DNA of 8,883 bases from JAKATY01 sp038876335 (GTDB lineage: Archaea; Micrarchaeota; Micrarchaeia; Micrarchaeales; Micrarchaeaceae): positions 1 through 8,883 of the forward strand of contig JAVYYS010000022.1 of NCBI GenBank assembly GCA_038876335.1. Reading direction: 5' to 3'. Every line of letters starts with the position of its first letter. Position 1 is the stretch's first letter. Shown in pieces: positions 1 through 6,095 of the stretch. The notes under the pieces were generated by a model, which did no database searches, was not told where the DNA came from, and saw nothing but the letters and a program-made list of their open reading frames with translations. A program made the translations under genes and the position numbers.

Positions 1-138
1 TTACAACTATGATTGGCAGCTCCTAGAATAGACCTTCTTGTCAAAAGTTGTAAGGCTTTTAAGGTATGCTATAAATAACTTGCTGCAGTAGTTGTAGAAT
101 GTAGATAAACAGCAATCTTGATTCCGGGAGGTGTTATT
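1..138 (+). other. Leader/intergenic region before the Gam-like gene
   Basis: No gene start lies here. From base 2 one frame reads YNYDWQLLE then TAG at 29-31, which could be the tail of a gene entering from the left, but nine residues cannot establish that. TTACAACT at 1-8 is an inverted copy of AGTTGTAA at 46-53, and AGTTGTA recurs at 90-96. These could be operator half-sites for the downstream gene or chance. Confidence 0.35.
70..77 (+). promoter_or_regulatory. TATA box for the 139-675 gene
   Basis: TATAAATA is a near-ideal archaeal box. Expected initiation about 25 bases downstream would leave a leader of roughly 40 bases, long enough to hold the strong Shine-Dalgarno GGGAGGTG at 126-133. 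Confidence 0.6.
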
Positions 139-675
139 ATGAAACCTTACGCTACAAAGGAAAAAGATAGGTCATACCGGGAAACTAGAGGCACAACACT
201 CGATGATTTCATTAGGTTGAGCGAGATAGAAACAGTAGAAAGCATAGCAAAGGAAAGCGCTAATATTGGAGATGAAATCAAAAAATTGATAGAGGAAAAG
301 AAGAGGATAAATAAAAAGCTGGAAGACTACATTGAAAGCAACATGGAGGTACTAAAGAAGAATGGTCTGATAATCAGGGAGAGCGGGGACATGTTCTTAA
401 AAACCCCAGAACTGAGTATATCTATATGGAAGAATTTCTATATACCTGAAGAGAAGCTCGAGGAAGTAGTCGATATGCTCAAAAATAGAGGCCTTGATGA
501 CGAATTCCTAAGATACATAATAGATAAAACCTTTATAGAAAAGGAGTTAAAAAAGCATTCCACGGCAATAAATGAAAACGATGGCCTACATAAGACATTC
601 GAGGAAGCGCGAGAAAGTGGGGCTTTGGACATAAGGACTGTTGTTGTTGTGAAAAAGGAGAGAGAAAACCAATAG
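139..675 (+). CDS. Coiled-coil protein, candidate Mu Gam-like DNA-end-binding protein
   Basis: The start is ATG 139 rather than an upstream in-frame ATG at 118, because GGGAGGTG ends five bases before it. The product has 178 residues and is charged and soluble, with no signal peptide or membrane segment. Residues about 23-75 form a long Lys/Glu-rich helix or coiled coil. A short beta-like stretch follows (about 78-98, with KTPELSISI), then EEKLEEVVDMLKNRGLDDEF (104-123), a charged helix to about 140, and a final hydrophobic strand, RTVVVVKKE. From memory, phage Mu Gam (about 174 residues, Ku-like, binds double-stranded DNA ends and protects them from exonuclease) has the same order: coiled coil, PPSVSI-type strand, a '+xLERLGLQxFIR' helix and a C-terminal strand. 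The match is of layout and scattered residues only, so Gam membership is a hypothesis. The gene converges on the TPR gene with stops two bases apart. Codon and base use look AT-rich. Confidence 0.85.
   Translation: MKPYATKEKDRSYRETRGTTLDDFIRLSEIETVESIAKESANIGDEIKKLIEEKKRINKKLEDYIESNMEVLKKNGLIIRESGDMFLKTPELSISIWKNFYIPEEKLEEVVDMLKNRGLDDEFLRYIIDKTFIEKELKKHSTAINENDGLHKTFEEARESGALDIRTVVVVKKERENQ
652..669 (-). terminator. T/pyrimidine-rich stretch, possible terminator of the TPR gene
   Basis: Just past the TPR stop, the minus strand reads GTTTTCTCTCTCCTTTTT. Archaeal RNA polymerase stops at oligo-T tracts without needing a hairpin. The tract lies inside the 3' end of the convergent Gam-like gene, so it is also constrained by coding. 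No experimental support. Confidence 0.35.
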
Positions 676-677
676 GC

Positions 678-1952
678 TTAGTTGTCCGCACGCTTCTGTT
701 CTATATCCTCTACTAACTTATTGCGTAAAGAACCCATGCGCGTTGCGCTTTCTAACAATTCAGGTTTATTTTCTTCCTCTGCTGCTCTATAAAATGCTTC
801 CTCGGCAAACCTGTATGGTCCAGGCAAATGTGGATATTTTCTAGAAAGCTTTTCGTATATTTCGGCTTCTTCCAGAGAGCCCCTGTGTAAACCCCGTTGC
901 AATTTTCTAAGCTTTTCAAATGCTGAATGTGTGTCTTCAAAATCCATTCCTGCTTCTGTCATTTTAAGAACAGCACTCTTGTAAGCCTCTGAAAGGTCGA
1001 GAAGCAGATCCGTAAAGCTTTTGTATAGCTCACTTTCTTCGTCTTTTATTGAGTCGATTGCCATAGCCACTGCCTTCATTTCCTGCTTGTAAAATCCAGG
1101 TATGTGGGGGTATGCCTTTGACCATTTTCTATATATTGTGGCTACACCAGCATAATCACCTATTTTGAGCAATATTTCTATTGCGGCAGAGTCAAATTTT
1201 CCATCAATCCCAACGACTGTAAGAAGCTCTAAGCTGGCTTGCTCTGCATCCCCATTTGTGGCGTAAGAGATCGCGCTTGCAAGATGGAGGTCTGCATCAT
1301 CTAATTTCAGCTTTCTTGCTGAGTCAACTACTCTCCGTATATCGGCGAATCTGCCCGCGTTAATGAGCACTTTACATTCCTCGACATAGCTTGAGACATC
1401 AGAGGGATTCATAGATATTGCTTTTTCAAATGCGCCCAATGACTTGTCTGTTTCCCCTAGATTACCCAGTGCCACCCCAAGCTCATGGAAAACATCTGGG
1501 CTACTCTCTCCCAAGTATATTGCTTTCTCAAAATCTTCCACAGCATTTTTCCATTTTCTCATATTTTGATAAACTAGCCCACGACCAAAGAAGGCAAATC
1601 TGGACTCTCCTCCTTTAGATATTGCCTTGTTGAAATCTGAAAGAGCCTTTTCATTGTTTCCTTCCTTGAATTCCATATTAGCCCTAACAATATAGAAGAG
1701 AGGTTTCTCTGAAAAGGATATTGCAGTGTTTATATACTCCTTTGCTTTTGAGTCATCATTTAACTCAATCAGGGAAACGCCTTTCATGAAGTACAGAGTA
1801 CCAAGGCTTTCAGTGTCTAATGTGTATTTACCTATTATATCATCAAGGTAACGCAAAGAGTTCTTATAATCTTTTTCGTTGAAAGATTTTTGAGCGCGTT
1901 TTATTTTATCATACAGATTATTTTGCTCTGTATAAACGGTTTTCTTATTCAT
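678..1952 (-). CDS. TPR-repeat protein with duplicated C-terminal motif
   Basis: The product has 424 residues, with no signal peptide or membrane helix, so it is probably a cytoplasmic scaffold. Residues about 18-184 hold roughly five tetratricopeptide units. The clearest are 84-117 (ends ALSDFNKAIS), 118-150 (ends AVEDFEKAIYLG) and 152-184 (ends SLGAFEKAISMNP), with the expected small residues in helix A and Ala/Phe in helix B. Units after 185 are degenerate. In the C-terminal half a motif appears twice: IYRKWSKAYPHIPGFY (273-288) and IYEKLSRKYPHLPGPY (365-380), 92 residues apart. The start has GGTG eight bases upstream and its own TATA-like box, although the transporter gene ends only 69 bases upstream on the same strand and read-through is possible. 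TPRs bind protein partners; which ones cannot be told here. It could serve the neighbouring transporter or the convergent Gam-like protein, but nothing shows this. Confidence 0.92.
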   Translation of the reverse strand: MNKKTVYTEQNNLYDKIKRAQKSFNEKDYKNSLRYLDDIIGKYTLDTESLGTLYFMKGVSLIELNDDSKAKEYINTAISFSEKPLFYIVRANMEFKEGNNEKALSDFNKAISKGGESRFAFFGRGLVYQNMRKWKNAVEDFEKAIYLGESSPDVFHELGVALGNLGETDKSLGAFEKAISMNPSDVSSYVEECKVLINAGRFADIRRVVDSARKLKLDDADLHLASAISYATNGDAEQASLELLTVVGIDGKFDSAAIEILLKIGDYAGVATIYRKWSKAYPHIPGFYKQEMKAVAMAIDSIKDEESELYKSFTDLLLDLSEAYKSAVLKMTEAGMDFEDTHSAFEKLRKLQRGLHRGSLEEAEIYEKLSRKYPHLPGPYRFAEEAFYRAAEEENKPELLESATRMGSLRNKLVEDIEQKRADN

Positions 1953-1983
1953 TATTTACACCAGTTGAAAAATTTGATGTAAT

Positions 1984-1997
1984 GATATTTATTATTT
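1984..1997 (-). promoter_or_regulatory. TATA-like box for the TPR gene
   Basis: The minus strand reads AAATAATAAATATC, centred about 39 bases before the ATG at 1952. It would give a leader of roughly 13 bases that includes the GGTG ribosome-binding site. Confidence 0.45.
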
Positions 1998-2021
1998 TTG
2001 CACAATGTTGACACAGCCCAA

Positions 2022-4046
2022 TCACAATTTGCTGTTCGCATACCTCAACGCTATGTCGCTTATCACGTCAATCGCGTCCACGCACTTGTCCGTGACATTT
2101 TCCAGCATGCCATATATCTCCTTGTATTCTATTATGCTCTTAATATCGCTCAGGCGCATAATCTCCTTGAGCGAGGATCGAAGGAGCTCGTCCCCCATAT
2201 TTTCCTGCGCCGCCACGCGCCTGTAAAGCTGTGAGACTTCTTCCACACCAGCGCGGCCCTCCAACAATCTGTTCAGCAGCTCAACCCCTTGGCTCACAAT
2301 CTCGGCGGATTTGGTTATGGTAACGGAGAACTTTTCCATGCTTGGAGTGGATCGCACGCTGTAGATGCTGATTCTTGCCGATACAGCCTCAATCATATCA
2401 ATTATGTCGTCAAGCCTTGCGGCAAGATGGGATATATCTGTATAGGCAATCATGTTCGACTTTACATTGGTGAGGTAGTACATGATCTGCCTGACAGCAT
2501 TGTCGGCAAGATGCTCCTCGCTCTTTATTTTCGCGAAGTTCGACGTATATAAAGATTTGTCCGCGATTTCCTCTTTGAGAAGCGCGGATACTTTCACGAT
2601 GTGCGAGGCAAGGCTTCTGAATTCATTGTAGAGTATCTCGCCAACCATTACCAGCTCCATCTCCTTTGAAGTTTCGAGAAGGGATTTTCTCTTCGTTTCG
2701 GGCAGTAGCAGAAGGGTGACTACAACGCCTGCGAAAGCAATTACTCCGAGCATGAAGAGCAGGCCGAATTTGCCTATCGACTGCAAGAGCAGCGGAAATA
2801 AGAGCGCAGAGATCGCGGCGCCGAACTTTCCGCTAAGAGCGGCTATCCCATGGCCTCTGGCGCGGAGGTTAGTCGGATACAGTTCCGCAGGATATACGTA
2901 AGTTGTTGTGTTTGGGCCGTAGTTAGTAAAAAGGAAAGTAAGACCGTATACAAAGAAGAAAAGCAATATGGAGCTGCTGAGCAGGAGCTTGCCGAACAGA
3001 GCAAGGAAGACGAAGGCGATGCCCATTACAAGGAATCCTATTGCCTGCATGGGCTTCCTGCCTTCCTTATCAATCAGAGCCACGGCAATCCAGTATCCGG
3101 GCACTGCAGAGAAAAGAAGAAGCACGGCAGAGGCGAACGTGGGCGCAAATATGCCCTTAAAACCTATAAGGGTAGTCATGTACGGAGTAAAGATAGACGT
3201 GCCGTAATACGATACATCCATGAGGAACCATGCCAGCGAGGTGCCGAGCACTATCTGCCACCTTCTCCTTAAGAAGCTAGCGAAGCTAAGCGTGCGGTGC
3301 TTTTCTTCCTTTTCATGCAAACCTACGGCGCTCAGCCTTCCGGATTTTATCCCTTCCATCGTAGAGGTAGCCGATTTGATCCTACCCTTTGAGATGTTGT
3401 AAAAGGGTGTTTCTGAGAGGCGGGTTCTTGCATATATGATCAGCAACGCGGGCACCGCTCCGGCAGCGAGCAAAAGGCGCCAGATAAGCGCCGGCGGAAC
3501 GTTGGCAAAGAGCAACACGAATGCAAGGCCTACTCCAGCAATTATTCCGAATCCCTGCATCGCAAACGTCGACGAAATAAGCTTGCCCCTGTCATTTTTG
3601 TTTGCGTACTCTGCGACTATGGTGGAACTTAGTGGATAATCTCCACCTATACCTATGCCCAGGAAGAATCGCCAGATGAACAAGATGGCGAAACTCGACG
3701 AGGTAGCTGAGCCGAGGGCTCCGATTATGAGTATTAGCATCGTTATCCAGTACGCGTATTTCCTGCCTATCTTGTCCCCTATTGTACCGAATATGAGAGG
3801 GCCTATAACCGCGCCGAAAAGAGCGGCGCTTGCAAGCATGCCAAGCTGGAATGTTGAAAGAGAGAAAATAGGTCGCAGCATTATCAGTATTATGCCGATT
3901 ACAAACAGGTCATATGCGTCTGTGAAGAAGCTCGCTCCAGAGATGAGCATAACCTTTATGTGCGATATAGTCATCGGCATTTCCTCGAGCGTGTTGCTTG
4001 CCTTGAGCATCTCGCTAGTGCTTGCCTTGTTCGCGGCCTCCACCAT
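2022..4046 (-). CDS. MFS phosphate:H+ symporter-type transporter fused to a DUF47/PhoU-like domain
   Basis: The start chosen is ATG at 4046 (674 residues): the 33 codons further upstream look non-coding, and a TATA-like box at 4075-4084 would place transcription close to it. Residues about 33-448 form a twelve-helix major facilitator domain. FFTDAYDLF (40-48) and GIGIGGDYPLSSTIVAEY (130-147), followed by RG (153-154), are hallmarks of the phosphate:H+ symporter branch (Pho84-like). GDKIGRK and DKEGRKP are the usual MFS loop motifs after helices 2 and 8. Residues about 465-674 form a soluble all-helical domain with DISHLAARLDDIIDMIEAV (537-555) and ENVTDKCVDAIDVISDIAL (649-667), characteristic of DUF47/PhoU-like proteins that normally accompany Pit phosphate transporters as separate proteins. 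The inferred role is inorganic phosphate uptake with a built-in regulatory domain. The exact substrate is not proven; other MFS organic-ion carriers share parts of these motifs. Confidence 0.92.
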   Translation of the reverse strand: MVEAANKASTSEMLKASNTLEEMPMTISHIKVMLISGASFFTDAYDLFVIGIILIMLRPIFSLSTFQLGMLASAALFGAVIGPLIFGTIGDKIGRKYAYWITMLILIIGALGSATSSSFAILFIWRFFLGIGIGGDYPLSSTIVAEYANKNDRGKLISSTFAMQGFGIIAGVGLAFVLLFANVPPALIWRLLLAAGAVPALLIIYARTRLSETPFYNISKGRIKSATSTMEGIKSGRLSAVGLHEKEEKHRTLSFASFLRRRWQIVLGTSLAWFLMDVSYYGTSIFTPYMTTLIGFKGIFAPTFASAVLLLFSAVPGYWIAVALIDKEGRKPMQAIGFLVMGIAFVFLALFGKLLLSSSILLFFFVYGLTFLFTNYGPNTTTYVYPAELYPTNLRARGHGIAALSGKFGAAISALLFPLLLQSIGKFGLLFMLGVIAFAGVVVTLLLLPETKRKSLLETSKEMELVMVGEILYNEFRSLASHIVKVSALLKEEIADKSLYTSNFAKIKSEEHLADNAVRQIMYYLTNVKSNMIAYTDISHLAARLDDIIDMIEAVSARISIYSVRSTPSMEKFSVTITKSAEIVSQGVELLNRLLEGRAGVEEVSQLYRRVAAQENMGDELLRSSLKEIMRLSDIKSIIEYKEIYGMLENVTDKCVDAIDVISDIALRYANSKL

Positions 4047-4074
4047 ATCAACCCGATTGAGATTGAAAGAGAAA

Positions 4075-4084
4075 CAATAAAAAG
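4075..4084 (-). promoter_or_regulatory. TATA-like box for the transporter gene
   Basis: The minus strand reads CTTTTTATTG, centred about 33 bases before ATG 4046. Initiation would fall within a few bases of the start codon, implying a leaderless or near-leaderless transcript and supporting the shorter start. Confidence 0.45.
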
Positions 4085-4123
4085 ATGCACTCTGCAAATT
4101 TTCATGGAGGCGTGGAGGAGAAA

Positions 4124-4153
4124 ATTGAAATATGCTATGCTCCAAACTTCAAT
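4124..4153. repeat. Short inverted repeat in the divergent transporter/NAD kinase promoter region
   Basis: ATTGAA (4124-4129) and TTCAAT (4148-4153) are exact inverse complements around an 18-base spacer. ATATGCT also occurs twice (4130-4136 and 4152-4158). It sits between the two divergent promoters, so it could be an operator. With six-base arms, chance is a real alternative. Confidence 0.25.
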
Positions 4154-4210
4154 ATGCTGCAAAACGTGATGTTGCAATAATACGGTAGCGGATATGTGCA
4201 GGATATGCAA

Positions 4211-4221
4211 AATTATAGTAA
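4211..4221 (+). promoter_or_regulatory. TATA-like box for the NAD kinase gene
   Basis: AATTATAGTAA is centred about 34 bases before ATG 4250. No Shine-Dalgarno is visible before that ATG, so a leaderless or very short-leader transcript is the likely arrangement. Confidence 0.4.
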
Positions 4222-4249
4222 ATACTAAAGCTAAAATCTAATCTCCAGC

Positions 4250-5089
4250 ATGCGGCATTGTGATTCTACGGAAAAGATCAGGAGAGTAAAACTGCTGCTC
4301 GGCTCAGACAAACTGAAGGAAGAGCGCAGCGGGATAGAGAGAATAATAAAGTCTGCAGGACTCAAGATAACGCCAAAGTCTGCGCAGGCAGGGATAGTAA
4401 TAGGGGGCGATGGCGCTTTCGGATTGTACGGAGGCATAGAAAAGTTGCCCTTACTTTTTGTAGGGAAGAAATCGCCTTCAAAGTTGGGCTCAAAGGCATT
4501 GATGGCAGAAGTATACATGGATAACATATCAGGCGCGCTGGATGCACTCATAAAAGGCACCTACGCGATAGACAGGCAACAAAAACTGGGGGTGAGTGTC
4601 AACGGAGTCAGAAAAGGGGAGGTATTCACCGACGTCTACATGCAGCGCGGCGCAGAAAGCAATGCATTAAGATATGAAGTGCATGCCTATGGAAACGGCA
4701 TAGAGATAAGGGAGTTCGCAATAAGCGATGGAGTTGTAATCTCTACGCACGCTGGCGCGACTGGATATTTTTCTTATCCAAACAAGATTGTCTTCCGTGA
4801 CCTATTTGACTCAAAAAACTTTGGAAGAATAGGCAGAAACGAGATTGGCGTATGCCATATACTTCCGACCTACATACACCGCGATGGCGCTGGAGCAGGT
4901 ATGCAACCACTTAGATATAGGATACCCATAGGCACAACTGTAGACATAATGTTGAAAAGGGAGGCGGATGCAAGACTTTATGGGATAGGTGACAAAAGGG
5001 AGGGCATTCAGATAGGCCTTGGATGCATTGTTTCCGTAAGGGCGGACGGAAGCTACGCACGATTGATAAAGCTTCCGCCGCAGCCATAA
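4250..5089 (+). CDS. nadK: NAD kinase (ATP-NAD kinase family), divergent
   Basis: NAD kinase phosphorylates NAD at the 2' hydroxyl of its adenosine ribose to make NADP in the cytosol. The product has 279 residues, within the family's usual range. Seen in the sequence: IVIGGDGAFGLYGG (49-62) matches the GGDG nucleotide/phosphate motif, with D54 the expected catalytic Asp. SDGVVISTHAGATGYFSY (159-176) matches the family's DG-xxxSTPTGSTAY signature, with Pro-Thr-Gly-Ser replaced by His-Ala-Gly-Ala. FTDVYMQRG (126-134) sits where the Asn/Glu motif is expected. The C-terminal half is beta-rich, as expected. These substitutions, and Ala in place of Thr after GGDG, make it a diverged member; a related kinase of the NAD kinase/diacylglycerol kinase superfamily is the main alternative. 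It has its own promoter and diverges from the transporter gene. Confidence 0.78.
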   Translation: MRHCDSTEKIRRVKLLLGSDKLKEERSGIERIIKSAGLKITPKSAQAGIVIGGDGAFGLYGGIEKLPLLFVGKKSPSKLGSKALMAEVYMDNISGALDALIKGTYAIDRQQKLGVSVNGVRKGEVFTDVYMQRGAESNALRYEVHAYGNGIEIREFAISDGVVISTHAGATGYFSYPNKIVFRDLFDSKNFGRIGRNEIGVCHILPTYIHRDGAGAGMQPLRYRIPIGTTVDIMLKREADARLYGIGDKREGIQIGLGCIVSVRADGSYARLIKLPPQP

Positions 5090-5275
5090 AGCTAAGCATA
5101 TGGTAAAACAGCATATCTGGAAGCAGTGCAGGCACGGAGGATGCAAGCGGAAAAGCCGAGGGCAAGCAAAAGTATAAATATATAATAAGATTTAAATAGC
5201 AGTGTGCAAGTAGTGTGCAATTTGCGCTACGCGTTTGCGATATTTATTAAAGTTGGATGTTAATAATAAGAACGT
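5090..5275 (+). promoter_or_regulatory. Intergenic region with two unassigned TATA boxes and a direct repeat
   Basis: No convincing gene. TATAAATA (5173-5180) and TTTAAATA (5191-5198) are good archaeal boxes but lie about 80-100 bases before the tRNA, further than needed, and no open frame of normal size follows them. AGTGTGCAA occurs twice, at 5201-5209 and 5212-5220, an 11-base period of about one helical turn, just where transcription from the first box would begin. The boxes could start a small RNA, or a long tRNA leader under repressor control. Confidence 0.4.
5241..5250 (+). promoter_or_regulatory. TATA-like box for tRNA-Leu
   Basis: TATTTATTAA is centred about 30 bases before the first tRNA base, so transcription should start within a few bases of it, around the AACGT that pairs with the 3' flank. 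Confidence 0.45.
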
Positions 5276-5375
5276 GCAGGGATGGCGGAGCCTGGTCAAA
5301 CGCGACGGACTCAAGATCCGTTGGCTTAGGCCTACGGGAGTTCAAAAAAAATTTGAACACATCTCCCTCCCTGCA
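5276..5375 (+). tRNA. tRNA-Leu (anticodon CAA) with a 15-base T-loop intron
   Basis: Acceptor stem GCAGGGA (5276-5282) pairs with TCCCTGC (5368-5374), with discriminator A at 5375 and no encoded CCA. D stem GCG/CGC (5285-5287/5301-5303). Anticodon stem ACGGA/TCCGT (5305-5309/5317-5321) with loop CTCAAGA and anticodon CAA at 5312-5314, reading UUG. A long variable arm (about 5322-5335, GGC/GCC stem) confirms the leucine class. T stem GGGAG/CTCCC (5336-5340/5363-5367) encloses 22 bases instead of 7. Removing 5346-5360 restores the consensus loop TTCAAAT. The insert folds as a bulge-helix-bulge: central helix GTTC/GAAC, bulges AAA and ACA, outer helix GGGA/TCTC with one G-U. This is the target of the archaeal splicing endonuclease, at position 58/59. 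Bases 5271-5275 and 5375-5379 extend the acceptor helix by five pairs in the precursor. Confidence 0.93.
5346..5360 (+). other. Non-canonical tRNA intron in the T loop
   Basis: Six A then TTTGAACAC. Because the boundary lies in a run of A, the exact cut is fixed only by requiring a three-base bulge on each side of the GTTC/GAAC helix and a seven-base mature T loop; both conditions give these limits. The inner helix is very short (about two A-T pairs), which is unusual. Confidence 0.75.
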
Positions 5376-5415
5376 CGTTTAACTTGGTAGAATCGCATGG
5401 CGAAAACTGGCCATA

Positions 5416-5424
5416 CTTTTATAA
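5416..5424 (+). promoter_or_regulatory. TATA box for the C39-like gene
   Basis: CTTTTATAA is centred about 33 bases before ATG 5453. The predicted start site falls at or near the AAAGGTG ribosome-binding site (5441-5447), so the leader should be very short. Confidence 0.5.
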
Positions 5425-5452
5425 CTGATGATAAAACAGCAAAGGTGTAATA

Positions 5453-6082
5453 ATGGTAACAATAAGAGCTACAAAGAATTATAATATACAGACTTATCCG
5501 CAGTCGGAAGAATTTACAAGCTCGGCCGCGTGCGCCCTGATGGTGCTCAAACATTTCAAGAAGGGTTACAAACCCAACAAGAAGGAGGAGTTCAAGATAT
5601 GGCAGGAAGCAGTGATGGGAAGCGTATGGCACGGCTCAAGGTATGGGCTGGCATATGCGCTGAAAAAGCGGGGGCTCAATGTAGAAATTATAAGCAACAA
5701 CACAAAAGACGAAGGATATGAGAGAAAGCTCGCAGTATATGAAGGGGTAAACTTAGACACACTTAGGGCCTCATTCGAAGAGGCGAAGGCTAAGGTAAAA
5801 GAAGCAAAGATAAAAGAGACAAACATGCAGATAACGATAAATACCATAAAGAGGGAGATGAGCAGTGGCAAGATTCCTATAGTCCTTGTTAATGCAAATG
5901 CAATAAACCCGTACTTGAATTCTGCGCCACATTGGGTAGTGATAAAGGGCTATGACAAGGATGCATTCTACATGAACGACCCATATTCCGACAGCACTAT
6001 AACTATGGAGAATGACGTGTTTAAGTCTGCTTTAGGATATGAAAACGAGATACACATGCTTGGAGTAAAAGCGAAAAGTTAG
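5453..6082 (+). CDS. C39-like (DUF3335-type) papain-fold protein lacking the catalytic Cys
   Basis: The product has 209 residues, no signal peptide and no membrane helix; AAAGGTG five bases before the ATG fixes the start. The order of motifs matches DUF3335/peptidase C39-like proteins. Q17-SEEFTSSAACALMVL (17-31) is where the family has Q-x-x-[DE]-[FY]-T-C-G-P-A, the nucleophile helix. IWQEAVMGSVWHGSRYGLAY (49-68) matches the family's W-REA...GLALA block. APHWVVIKGYD (158-168) and YMNDPYSD (173-180) supply the His (H160) and Asp (D176) of the triad. The Cys position is Ser (S23), Gly is Ser (S24) and Pro is Ala; C27 aligns with the second, non-catalytic Cys of C39 domains. A charged helix (about 104-125) separates the blocks. 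It may be a non-catalytic peptide-binding domain, as the degenerate C39-like domains of some ABC exporters are, or a Ser variant. It stands alone; no transporter or peptide substrate gene is adjacent. Confidence 0.8.
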   Translation: MVTIRATKNYNIQTYPQSEEFTSSAACALMVLKHFKKGYKPNKKEEFKIWQEAVMGSVWHGSRYGLAYALKKRGLNVEIISNNTKDEGYERKLAVYEGVNLDTLRASFEEAKAKVKEAKIKETNMQITINTIKREMSSGKIPIVLVNANAINPYLNSAPHWVVIKGYDKDAFYMNDPYSDSTITMENDVFKSALGYENEIHMLGVKAKS

Positions 6083-6095
6083 CTGCGCCTCCGGC

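Noticed and set aside
2850..3272. Long plus-strand open frames opposite the transporter (60-140 codons)
   Set aside because: They are shadows of a well-supported coding frame, with compositions typical of antisense reading and no ribosome-binding sites.
4047..4145. A 33-residue N-terminal extension of the transporter
   Set aside because: No ribosome-binding site at 4145; the extension overlaps the TATA-like box and lacks family resemblance. The family motif begins soon after the ATG at 4046.
5100..5177. A 25-codon plus-strand frame with a C-x-H-x-x-C-like basic peptide (contains QCRHGGCKRKSRG)
   Set aside because: No ribosome-binding site, too short for a zinc domain, and its end overlaps a strong TATA box. 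Probably chance.
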